Below, one piece after another: positions 1 to 6,257 of a stretch of DNA of 35,698 nucleotides. The notes below the pieces were generated by a model that was not told where the DNA came from, did no database searches, and saw nothing but the letters and a program-made list of their open reading frames with translations. A program made the translations under genes and the position numbers. This DNA is from Rhodocyclales bacterium. GTDB lineage: Bacteria > Pseudomonadota > Gammaproteobacteria > Burkholderiales > Rhodocyclaceae. The number at the start of each line of letters is the position of its first letter. The stretch's first letter is position 1. The stretch lies in contig JACPEH010000004.1 in the NCBI GenBank assembly GCA_016183655.1, positions 1 through 35,698 on the forward strand, read 5' to 3'.

Positions 1-49
1 ATTAGCCTTCTTCGAAACCATGGGACTACCCAGCCTTGCGCCACGGTAG
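1..49 (+). CDS. ltrA: Group II intron reverse transcriptase/maturase, C-terminal fragment
   Basis: Only the last 15 residues are present (reading frame from base 2, ending LPSLAPR, stop TAG at 47-49). The assignment rests on position: it ends 15 bases before intron domain V, exactly where an intron-encoded protein (reverse transcriptase plus maturase X domain, required for splicing and retrohoming) should end. The Phe/Leu-Pro-rich tail is typical of these proteins. No catalytic motif is visible because the rest lies upstream of the window. The symbol is generic. Confidence 0.6.
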   Translation, partial: LAFFETMGLPSLAPR

Positions 50-63
50 GAATTCAATTCATC

Positions 64-137
64 GAACCGCCGGATACGTGACCCGTACGTCCGGTGGTGT
101 GGGAGGGGGAGCCCGTGAGGGCTTCTCCTATCCCGAT
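64..137 (+). ncRNA. Group II intron RNA domains V and VI
   Basis: Domain V: ACCGCCGGA (66-74) pairs with TCCGGTGGT (90-98). Inside is a two-base bulge (88-89) and an upper stem TACG/CGTA closed by a short loop at 79-83. This is the catalytic hairpin of the ribozyme. Domain VI: GGGA..AGCCC pairs with GGGCT..TCCC around a GTGA loop (115-118), leaving A130 as the branch-point adenosine. Both are read directly from the sequence; the tetraloop of domain V is somewhat irregular. Confidence 0.75.
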
Positions 138-161
138 TAGATTTACTCATTCGTCTCTACT

Positions 162-1415
162 ATGGCAATCAACTACGAATATGCTTTAACTAACTCAAAG
201 GGCATGAAGAAAGTTGTGTCTTTTGAAGGGTTGGCGTTTCCAATCCTTATTGCCCCGACGCTTCATGGAGAGCCCCTATTAACTGCGCAGGCGATCTACT
301 ATTTAAGTCGCCTTGAATCGGCGGTGCGAATTAGATTTGAAGATCCGAAGGCGCTTCCAAAACACCGGTCGAATAAAGAGCGTGAACGATGGTTCGAATA
401 CATAATCGATAACTATCTCTTCGAATACAGCAAGAGGTACCCCTATGAGCAATTAACCAGCAAGATCACCGATTTGAAATACTGGAAAAATGATGGTCAT
501 ACCTACATCGGGTATGACGAAAACAACACGCAGGCCCTTGCTCTAGACACACTGAACGATCGGTCGGTCCTAGAGGTTAGCAATGAAGACTTGCCAAGTA
601 TTGGGCACTGGAACGACTGGTGTCTAGTGTCCAACTATACAGATGAATATATTGCGACATTCGTAAAATCCATGACTTCTGTTCTATCAAAGACCGTAAA
701 AGTAAAAACAAATGGTCATGATGAACTGGGAACAGGGGAGTTTGAACTTCCCCTTGTTCGCCCGGAGAATGGAGTACTCAACTACTATCAGGCGTGCATG
801 CTAGAAGTATTGCAGCCGAAACGAATCCAAGTTGTCGATGGGTACGTCCTTGTGTCAAGAGGAATGCAATCAACTGACAACTTCACACTTCCCTTCGAGT
901 CGATAAAGGCAAGCAAGTATTACGATGCCGACTTGCTGTCCTATTACTTTGCCGCCGTCAGAGAAGATTTGCCAATTTCAAAATTTCGTTGTTTTTACAA
1001 CGTTGTTGAATATTTTTTCGAAGATGCACCGAAGCATCTTGGCGAAACTGCAAAAACGGAACGAGAACAAATTTCCTGTGTTCTCCGCTGGGTGACTGAT
1101 TCATCGTCACTGGACCAATTTATCAGGACCCTGGGTCAATCTTTCGTCGCCGCAATTGAGAAGGAGCTGCTGACTTCGTCCGGCGTGAAGATCAAAGCCA
1201 TCAAGGTTGCGGCACCAGATTTAGATCGAGCGATCTCAGAGTGGCTTTACGCTATCAGGTGCGCGATTGTTCACTCAAAGAAGACCAGAAAAGGGAATGT
1301 GGAGGCACGACTGGTGCCCTATTCGGAGGATGAAGAGTTAGCTGCGTTAGCTGTCCCGATAGTCCAGCACCTTGCTGTCTTATGCATCGACAAAGATGGA
1401 GAAGCAAAAATCTAA
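162..1415 (+). CDS. Unknown protein with C-terminal HEPN-like RX4H motif (putative integron cassette gene)
   Basis: 417 residues, soluble, with no signal peptide or membrane segment. I do not recognise the N-terminal two thirds. The C-terminal part is helical and carries FYNVVEYFF near residue 275 and RCAIVH (R366, H371) followed by SKK, which fits the RX4-6H signature of HEPN domains. Many of these are metal-independent RNases in toxin-antitoxin or anti-phage systems, and others are non-catalytic. The gene is visibly AT-richer than everything to its right, which points to horizontal transfer. No clear Shine-Dalgarno precedes ATG 162, as is common for cassette genes. It begins 25 bases after the group II intron, and its TAA stop lies inside ATCTAAC (1410-1416), the reverse complement of the TTAGAT at 137-142. 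That is how an integron cassette is built. Function unproven; a defence role is inference. Confidence 0.7.
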   Translation: MAINYEYALTNSKGMKKVVSFEGLAFPILIAPTLHGEPLLTAQAIYYLSRLESAVRIRFEDPKALPKHRSNKERERWFEYIIDNYLFEYSKRYPYEQLTSKITDLKYWKNDGHTYIGYDENNTQALALDTLNDRSVLEVSNEDLPSIGHWNDWCLVSNYTDEYIATFVKSMTSVLSKTVKVKTNGHDELGTGEFELPLVRPENGVLNYYQACMLEVLQPKRIQVVDGYVLVSRGMQSTDNFTLPFESIKASKYYDADLLSYYFAAVREDLPISKFRCFYNVVEYFFEDAPKHLGETAKTEREQISCVLRWVTDSSSLDQFIRTLGQSFVAAIEKELLTSSGVKIKAIKVAAPDLDRAISEWLYAIRCAIVHSKKTRKGNVEARLVPYSEDEELAALAVPIVQHLAVLCIDKDGEAKI

Positions 1416-1482
1416 CTTTCCGGTCAACCTGACAACCGAAAGCGGGGCGCTCTTCGAACGATCCGCCTCGCGCGGTTGCAGG
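1410..1482 (+). repeat. attC-like recombination site (imperfect)
   Basis: ATCTAAC at 1410-1416 matches the attC R'' core RYYYAAC and contains the stop codon of the preceding gene. It is complementary to TTAGAT at 137-142, as expected for the two ends of one cassette. Downstream is a long hairpin: CCTG-a-CAACCG / CGGTTGCAGG (1428-1438 with 1473-1482, one extrahelical A) enclosing GCGGGGCG / CGCCTCGC (1442-1449 with 1464-1471). A clean R' box (GTTRRRY) in the right place was not found, so the site is degenerate or the reading is wrong. An alternative hairpin CTTTC-GGT / ACCGAAAG (1416-1442) could act as a terminator. Confidence 0.35.
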
Positions 1483-1511
1483 CTACCTCCACGCTGGACG
1501 TCTTTATCCGC

Positions 1512-2066
1512 ATGAATACGCACCTCGCCGCACTTGGAATTTCGAGCGAATTGATAACGGCTCGTGGCCTGCGCGAATGTGAGGAAGCTACAAAGCTTGA
1601 AGTTGCAGAAGTCGGCGCGGACGGCCGAGATCATTTGCTTGCTCCTTCGGCCGCCGAAGCATGGCGCTCTCTCAAAGCTGCGGCGCTCGCTGACGGCATC
1701 GACCTATTCATCGTTTCCGCCTTTCGCAGCATTGACCGGCAAGCCGAGATAGTTCGCCGAAAGCTTGAAGCCGGGGCAGCCGTTGAAAGCGTTCTCACCG
1801 TCTGCGCGCCTCCGGGCTTTAGTGAGCACCACACCGGGCGAGCCGTCGATCTTTCGACGGGCGGTAGCCGCGCACTCGAAGTCGAGTTCGATCAAACCCC
1901 TGCATATGCTTGGCTCATCGCCCGTGCCTTTGAATTCGGCTACTATCTTTCTTATCCCATTGGCAATCGCTGGGGTTATCAATATGAGCCGTGGCATTGG
2001 TGTTTCCAAGACTTCCAACCCAGCGTTGCAGGGGACTTGGCGCATAAGGCCGTGCCAGGTCCCTGA
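1512..2066 (+). CDS. M15-family D-Ala-D-Ala carboxypeptidase (VanY/DdcY type)
   Basis: 184 residues from ATG 1512. The same frame is open from a TTG at 1476, which lies inside the upstream hairpin, so I prefer the ATG. The M15B/LAS metallopeptidase signature is complete: SAFRS (residues 69-73), the Zn-binding SEHHTGRAVD block (S104, H106, D113) and the terminal EPWHW with E159 as catalytic base and H162 as third Zn ligand. The family trims the terminal D-Ala of peptidoglycan stem peptides; VanY homologues contribute to glycopeptide resistance. No signal peptide or membrane anchor is seen, which is odd for a periplasmic peptidase and suggests a truncated N-terminus or a cytoplasmic or phage-like role. 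The last 15 residues (from about QPSVAG) are read through the attC-like hairpin, as if the original stop had been lost. Probably a second cassette gene. Confidence 0.8.
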   Translation: MNTHLAALGISSELITARGLRECEEATKLEVAEVGADGRDHLLAPSAAEAWRSLKAAALADGIDLFIVSAFRSIDRQAEIVRRKLEAGAAVESVLTVCAPPGFSEHHTGRAVDLSTGGSRALEVEFDQTPAYAWLIARAFEFGYYLSYPIGNRWGYQYEPWHWCFQDFQPSVAGDLAHKAVPGP

Positions 2067-2081
2067 ACTCGAACATTGACC
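2013..2081 (+). repeat. attC-like hairpin at the right edge of the foreign segment
   Basis: Stem GTT(g)CAGGG(g)ACTTGGC at 2025-2041 pairs with GCCAGGTCCCTGAAC at 2054-2068, leaving extrahelical G residues on one arm only, the asymmetry used for strand choice in attC sites. The outer boxes TTCCAAC (2013-2019) and ATTGACC (2075-2081) are poor matches to RYYYAAC and GTTRRRY. The order CTGAACTCGAACATTGACC resembles the usual right end of chromosomal attC sites. The hairpin overlaps the 3' end of the peptidase gene and the start codon of the next gene. A decayed last attC of an array is my reading. Confidence 0.4.
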
Positions 2082-2825
2082 AACGAAACCCTCCTCCTGC
2101 TCATCGGTGCCGCGCTCGGCGGCCTCGTCCAGGGCATTGCCGGCTTTGCCTTCGGCATGGTCGCGATGTCGCTGTGGGCGTGGGGGATCGAGCCCAGGGT
2201 GGCGACGATCATGGCCGTCTTCGGCGGCCTGTTCGGGCAAGCGCTGTCGGCGGTCACGGTGCGTCGCCGCGCACCGCTGGCCATCCTGCTGCCCTTCCTC
2301 GCCGGCGGCCTGCTCGGCGTTCCGCTGGGGCTGCTGGCGCTGCCGCTGCTCGACCCGGTGCTGTTCCGCTTCGTGCTCGGCGCGATCCTGGTCGTGTTTT
2401 GCCCGGCGATGCTGCTCTCCGACCGGATGCCGAAGATCAGCGGCGGCGGCGGTGCGGCCGATGCGGCGGCGGGCGTCGTCGGCGGGCTAGTCTGTGCGGT
2501 CGGCGGCGTGCCGGGCGTGGCCTCGTCGCTGTGGTGCACGCTGCGCGGCTACGACAAGGAGCTGGCCCGCGCGACCATCCAGAACTTCAACCTGGCGGTG
2601 CTGGCGGGAACGTTTTCGGTGCTGCTCGCCACCGGCTCGGTGAGCGGCGACATGCTGCCGCTGTTTCCGCTGGTGGCGCTGGCGCTGGTCGTGCCGTCGC
2701 TGATCGGCGCCCGCATCTACACCGGACTCAGCGCGCCGGCCTTCCGGCGGGTAGTGCTGTCACTGCTGCTGTGTTCCGGGCTGGCCATGCTCGCCCACTC
2801 GGCGCAAGCGCTGCTCGGCCAGTGA
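2076..2825 (+). CDS. TauE/SafE family membrane permease
   Basis: 249 residues and about eight hydrophobic segments. The two-fold internal repeat with a Gly-rich first helix (GGLVQGIAGF near residue 15) and a matching GGLVCAVGGVPG near residue 137 is the TauE/SafE (PF01925) pattern. The family comprises inner-membrane exporters or permeases for sulfite, sulfoacetate or related organic anions; the substrate here cannot be told. The start must be TTG 2076, because the frame is closed by a TGA at 2064-2066 and there is no upstream ATG or GTG. This start lies inside the attC-like site and has no visible ribosome binding site. The native promoter and perhaps a few N-terminal codons may have been replaced by the insertion. 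From here on the DNA has the host's high GC. Confidence 0.85.
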   Translation: MTNETLLLLIGAALGGLVQGIAGFAFGMVAMSLWAWGIEPRVATIMAVFGGLFGQALSAVTVRRRAPLAILLPFLAGGLLGVPLGLLALPLLDPVLFRFVLGAILVVFCPAMLLSDRMPKISGGGGAADAAAGVVGGLVCAVGGVPGVASSLWCTLRGYDKELARATIQNFNLAVLAGTFSVLLATGSVSGDMLPLFPLVALALVVPSLIGARIYTGLSAPAFRRVVLSLLLCSGLAMLAHSAQALLGQ

Positions 2826-2840
2826 CCACGCGTCGAGCGC

Positions 2841-2944
2841 AAGCCCCGGCATTCATGCCGGGGTGAGCGCGACGAAGACACCACCAGGGCGCGCACCGCG
2901 CGCCCGCTCGGTATCGTGGGAAGCCCCGGACCTTCAGGTCGGGG
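2841..2944. repeat. Triple-hairpin intergenic palindromic element
   Basis: Three hairpins lie in a row: CCCCGGCAT/ATGCCGGGG (2844-2863), GGGCGCGC/GCGCGCCC (2887-2905) and CCCCG(g)ACCT/AGGTCGGGG (2924-2944). The outer two are both preceded by AAG and look like the subterminal hairpins of IS200/IS605-type elements. The segment sits between two convergent genes, so it could be a non-autonomous remnant (PATE/REP-like) and also act as a terminator. Confidence 0.5.
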
Positions 2945-2969
2945 AACTTCACGGCGTCGCCGGAGCCGC

Positions 2970-3914
2970 TCACAACGGCTGCCGCTCGGCGTCGCTGAAG
3001 TAGCTCAGCCGGTACGGCCGCCAGCCCCCGTCGCTCCCCGCCCGGCACACCCCGTAGCGGAAGGTCGGCAAGCGGCCGGGGAAGCGGTAGCGCAGATCCT
3101 GGAACCACACGCAGGTCTCGCCCTCGCGCTGCGCGACGCGATACAGCGCCGGCAGCTGCGCGAAGCGGCGGAATGGCGCCAGCGCCGGCTGCGCCCAGGC
3201 GTCGCGCACCAGCGCCGACGCTTCATGTTCGGGATGCGGCAACTCCGCCCAGGCCAGCGGCGCGCCGCCGGGGAACACCCAGTACGCGGTGCGGTAGCGG
3301 CCGGCCTCGACGGCTAGCAGTTGCCAGGCGAACGGCGAGAATGGCTGCGGCAGCGCCCGCACGCTGCCAGCCTCCGCCGCCGCCAGCGCCTGCCGGCGCA
3401 GTACCGCCTGCCCGGCGAAGGCGACGGCCACGGCGAGCAGCGCGACGCCCGCCGCCCGCCGCGGCCGGCGACCGGCCAGCGCAAGGCAGCCGGCACCGAC
3501 CAGTGCGGCGACCCACGGATTGAAGTCGAAGCTGATGCCGAGCGCGAAGGGATGCGCCGAGAGCGGGTAGAAGAGCTGCGTGCCATACACGGTGACCAGG
3601 TCGCCGGCGAGGTGCATGGCCAGCCCGAGCATGCAGGGGCCGACGCAATCGCGCCAGCGCACGCGGCAGAGGCGGGCCGCCGGCAGCGCCAGCAGCGCCG
3701 CCCACAGCGGCAGGAGCAGCAGCGAATGGGTGGGGCCGCGGTGCAGGTTGAGGAAGTCGGCTGGCGCGAGGACGAACAGCGCGTAGTCGATGTCGGGGAA
3801 GGCCGCCGCGACGCCGCTCAGCACGGCGCGCCGGGCCGGCGTCAGCGCATCGCCGGCGCGCTCCGTGACGCGCGCCGCGAGCACGCCGCTGAGCGCGTGG
3901 GTCAGCGTATCCAT
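2970..3914 (-). CDS. YdjM/YbcI-like membrane-bound metal-dependent hydrolase (DUF457)
   Basis: 314 residues. The N-terminal half shows the DUF457 pattern: MDTLTHALSG with a conserved TH at the N-terminus, FPDIDY near residue 40, HRGPTHSL near residue 58 and a further MHLAGD near residue 100. These His/Asp residues are the presumed metal ligands, and four to five hydrophobic segments surround them. The C-terminal half (about 170-314) is a soluble, probably periplasmic domain. E. coli YdjM is LexA-regulated and of unsettled function; a phospholipase-like hydrolase fold is proposed for the family. The start ATG at 3914 sits inside one copy of a 15-bp direct repeat that flanks the palindromic element upstream, so the promoter may have been altered by that insertion. 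Confidence 0.8.
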   Translation of the reverse strand: MDTLTHALSGVLAARVTERAGDALTPARRAVLSGVAAAFPDIDYALFVLAPADFLNLHRGPTHSLLLLPLWAALLALPAARLCRVRWRDCVGPCMLGLAMHLAGDLVTVYGTQLFYPLSAHPFALGISFDFNPWVAALVGAGCLALAGRRPRRAAGVALLAVAVAFAGQAVLRRQALAAAEAGSVRALPQPFSPFAWQLLAVEAGRYRTAYWVFPGGAPLAWAELPHPEHEASALVRDAWAQPALAPFRRFAQLPALYRVAQREGETCVWFQDLRYRFPGRLPTFRYGVCRAGSDGGWRPYRLSYFSDAERQPL

Positions 3915-4105
3915 CGTTTATCCTATTTTCCGCAGTTGGACACAGCCAAGCCCTTCGATACGCCCACTGCGTGGGCTACTCAGGGCGAACGGAGCTTCAC
4001 CCGCCAGGTGCCCCTCCGTTCGTGGTGAGTAGCCTTGCGGAGCAAGGCGTATCGAACCATGAACGGGCGCCAACTGCGGTTTTTAGGTTTATCCATCGTT
4101 TATCC
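3909..4105. repeat. Palindromic MITE-like element flanked by a 15-bp direct repeat
   Basis: ATCCATCGTTTATCC occurs at 3909-3923 and again at 4091-4105. Just inside are CCGCAGTTGG (3930-3939) and its reverse complement CCAACTGCGG (4070-4079). Inside those are two inverted copies of a unit reading TTCGATACGCC-loop-GGCTACTCA..CGAACGG (about 3951-3992, and reversed 4016-4066), each with its own small variable hairpin. The unit resembles the CCCTTCGA..CAGGGCGAACGG repeats scattered through many beta- and gammaproteobacterial genomes. The long direct repeat looks like a target duplication. No protein is encoded. Confidence 0.6.
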
Positions 4106-4135
4106 ATCGCGCGGCCGGCGGTCGGCGCGCCATCG

Positions 4136-4753
4136 TCACGCAAAGCCCGGCAGCAGCAGCGCCGCGCGCTCGGCCAGCGCCAGTTGCCGGTCGAGGAAAT
4201 GCCGCGTCTGCGCGGCGTCCGGCGTGTTGTCGCCGAGCCAGTAGGCGAAGGTCGCCATCCAGATCGCGGTCAGCGCCGTTTCGGCGAGCGCCCGCCGCAC
4301 GCCGTGGTCGTCGAGCAGCGCCGCCTCGCGCAGCCACTGCACGGTGCGGCTGATGCGCATCAGCGCCGGGAACTGGATGTGGAGGTGTCCCGGTTCGAGC
4401 TTGTTCACGACCATCTCGCGCGTCACGCGCTGGTGCGGCGCGAGCGCCTCCAGCCAGGCCATCGTCAGCCGCTGCAGGCGCTCGCGCGGCGGCAGCGACG
4501 GCATCCACGGCGCCGCCGCCAGCGCCAGCAGCGCGGCGTCGGCGCGGTCGAACCAGGCGTCGATCAGCTCGTCCTTCTCGCGGAAATGGCGGCTGATTTC
4601 GGCCAGCCCGATGCCGCTGCGCGCCGCCACCCGATGCAGGCGCACCGCCTCCCAGGAAGTCTCCTCGGCGAGTGCGATCGCGGCATCGACGATGCGCGCC
4701 GCGGTGTCGACGCTGTCGGTACGCTCGGCGCTGTCGCCGCAACGCACGGCCAT
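4136..4753 (-). CDS. TetR/AcrR family transcriptional regulator
   Basis: 205 residues. The N-terminal part (about residues 14-60) is a TetR DNA-binding domain: RIVDAAIALAEE, then a helix-turn-helix with VAARSGIGLAEISRHFREKDEL. The remainder is an all-helical ligand/dimerisation domain that I cannot assign to a ligand class. I chose ATG 4753. The frame is open further upstream, but that stretch is Arg-rich shadow of the VOC gene. It begins 8 bases after the stop of the VOC gene, so the two are co-transcribed, and a natural guess is that the regulator controls this pair. The HTH reads SGIGLAEISRHF where SGVSKGTLYYHF is usual, a divergent but recognisable version. Confidence 0.85.
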   Translation of the reverse strand: MAVRCGDSAERTDSVDTAARIVDAAIALAEETSWEAVRLHRVAARSGIGLAEISRHFREKDELIDAWFDRADAALLALAAAPWMPSLPPRERLQRLTMAWLEALAPHQRVTREMVVNKLEPGHLHIQFPALMRISRTVQWLREAALLDDHGVRRALAETALTAIWMATFAYWLGDNTPDAAQTRHFLDRQLALAERAALLLPGFA

Positions 4754-4761
4754 GGCACGGC

Positions 4762-5136
4762 TCAGGCTTCGCTCTGCTGGCACTGCCAGAGCGCCAGCGT
4801 CGCCCCGGCCGGATCGACGAACACGCTCATCCAGCCGAAGCCGCCGACCTGGACGCAATCGACGACGATTTTCGCGCCCAGCTCGCGCGCCTTCGCCGTC
4901 GCCGCGACGATGTCGTCGACGCCGACGTAGGCCAGCCAGCACGGCGGCGCCTGCGGATCGGGGTTGCTGTAGATGCCGCCGCCGGTGCCGTCGCCGACGT
5001 CGATCATCGTGTAGGTGCCGTGGCCGCTCGGCATCGGCTCGTCCTTGAGCTGCCAGCCGAACAGGCGGCCGTAGAAATCCTTGGCGGCGGCGGTATCGTG
5101 GGTCTGCAGTTCGACATGCACAAAGGGATTGGCCAT
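4762..5136 (-). CDS. VOC (glyoxalase/bleomycin-resistance) superfamily protein
   Basis: 124 residues, the usual size of a single-domain VOC protein with two beta-alpha-beta-beta-beta modules. N-terminal FVHVELQTHDTAAAKDFYGRLFGWQ is the hallmark first module, with a metal-ligand candidate H7; the second module starts near WLAYVGVDDI and ends SVFVDPAGATLALWQ. Members include glyoxalases, dioxygenases and antibiotic-binding proteins; nothing here fixes the substrate. ATG 5136 is supported by AGGAG about seven bases upstream. The longer frame to 5271 is non-conserved leader. It is the first gene of a two-gene unit with the TetR regulator. Confidence 0.85.
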   Translation of the reverse strand: MANPFVHVELQTHDTAAAKDFYGRLFGWQLKDEPMPSGHGTYTMIDVGDGTGGGIYSNPDPQAPPCWLAYVGVDDIVAATAKARELGAKIVVDCVQVGGFGWMSVFVDPAGATLALWQCQQSEA

Positions 5137-5357
5137 GGCGGACTCCTCATGGACAGGGCGCACAGGCAGCGGAGCGGCGGCGGCGCGGCACCGCCCGGCT
5201 GCGTGCGCGGGAGGCTGGAACGCACCGCAGCCCGCGCCGCGTGCGTATCGGAAAAGCTTCAACATCAGCATAGTTCACCGCCCCGGCAAGCGCTCGACAA
5301 GCCCGCCAAATGACATGCGCGTACAATCCGGATGATCGACAGTCGCCGGATACCGCC

Positions 5358-5831
5358 ATGCGCAAATGCACGCTTCCGCTGCTCGCCCTCCTCGTCGCCG
5401 CTGCCCAAGCCGACGCGGGAATCCTGCCCGAGGCGCAGCGAGAGAATCTGATTTCACGCGTGTTCCAGAATTTCTGGGGTCGCGCCAAGCTCGCCAACGG
5501 CGAGTTCGCACAGCCGGCCACCGAGCAGGAACGGAACACCGTTCCGGTGGCGAAAGCCGTCGCACACCGTGCGCTCGATACCGGCGAAATTTCCGGGCTG
5601 GCGGAATGGTGCGGGCTGGACTGGCAGCCGAACTACCTCTCCCTGAGCAAGGCGGCACGGCGCAAGGGCCTGAACGAAAAGCAGGTCGCGTTCGTCTCCT
5701 TCCTGCACGGCGCGGCCCAGGGCAACGTCTCTGCCGCCATGGCGAAATCAGCGCCATGCAAAAACGAGGAACGGCTGCGCGTGGAACGACTGATCAATCA
5801 ATCGCAGCTACGCGGACTGGACAGCATCTGA
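5358..5831 (+). CDS. Hypothetical exported protein
   Basis: 157 residues with a typical signal peptide (MRKCTLPLLALLVAAAQADA, cleavage likely after residue 20). The mature part is helical and basic, with WCGLDW and APCK contributing the only two mature cysteines, which could form one disulfide. I do not recognise the family. ATG 5358 was preferred over an upstream ATG at 5310 because it starts the signal peptide. A TACAAT at 5322-5327 could be the -10 box. It is followed 16 bases later by a small membrane protein, probably one transcript. Confidence 0.7.
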   Translation: MRKCTLPLLALLVAAAQADAGILPEAQRENLISRVFQNFWGRAKLANGEFAQPATEQERNTVPVAKAVAHRALDTGEISGLAEWCGLDWQPNYLSLSKAARRKGLNEKQVAFVSFLHGAAQGNVSAAMAKSAPCKNEERLRVERLINQSQLRGLDSI

Positions 5832-5847
5832 CCAGGAGAAAGGAACG

Positions 5848-6222
5848 ATGGCCTACCGTCGCTACCGCAAGAAGCGCTCGATGGCCGGGGAAATGCTGGC
5901 CGACACCTCGCACATTGCCAATCGCCTTTCCTGGAAGGGCGCCGCCGTTTTCGGCATCGTGCTGTTTGCCGTCTTCTACTGGCTGCTGCCCATGTGGCTC
6001 AGACACCAATTCGACAGCCTGCTTCAGGGCAACATGTTTCGCCCGATGATCGCGGTCGTGCTGGGAAAACGCATCCACTGGATTCAGTGGGCAGGGATCG
6101 CCCTCGGCCTCGTCTGCGGCTTCTATGCGCTCCGCAATTTCTTCGTCGCCCGGCGACTCGGAACCGACGCGGAGCGCAACGTCGGTTTCCTTGGCCGCGT
6201 GCTGGCGCGGTGGCTGGACTGA
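5848..6222 (+). CDS. Hypothetical inner-membrane protein, two TM segments
   Basis: 124 residues. A basic N-terminus (MAYRRYRKKR) is followed by two hydrophobic segments (about 31-50 and 78-95), a short loop between them, and a basic C-terminal tail, so both ends are probably cytoplasmic. A strong AGGAGAAAGGA precedes the ATG. No family recognised. Convergent with the next gene, 35 bases away. Confidence 0.75.
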   Translation: MAYRRYRKKRSMAGEMLADTSHIANRLSWKGAAVFGIVLFAVFYWLLPMWLRHQFDSLLQGNMFRPMIAVVLGKRIHWIQWAGIALGLVCGFYALRNFFVARRLGTDAERNVGFLGRVLARWLD

Positions 6223-6257
6223 TCCCCGCAACCAGTACCGGCCACCGCGGCTGACCT

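Larger units (their letters stand above)
1..137 (+). mobile_element. Group II intron, 3' end (partial, class C-like)
   Basis: The window opens inside a bacterial group II intron. It holds the last codons of the intron-encoded protein, then a domain V hairpin (about 65-98) and a domain VI hairpin (about 101-134) with a bulged A at 130, seven bases before the expected 3' end. The sequence closes in GAT, fitting the group II 3' terminus AY at 136-137. The GGTGGTGTG run linking the two domains resembles class C introns as I remember them. The 5' part lies outside the window. The first flanking bases, TAGAT, fit the TTGT/TAGRY-type target described for class C introns that insert into integron attC sites. 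The class and the exact junction are inference. Confidence 0.8.

Noticed and set aside
1416..1442. Rho-independent terminator after the HEPN-like gene
   Set aside because: The hairpin CTTTC-GGT/ACCGAAAG is followed by CGGGG rather than a T tract and competes with the attC-like fold.
1380..2539. Minus-strand frames opposite the foreign genes and permease
   Set aside because: No motifs; they lie antisense to proteins with clear M15 and TauE signatures.
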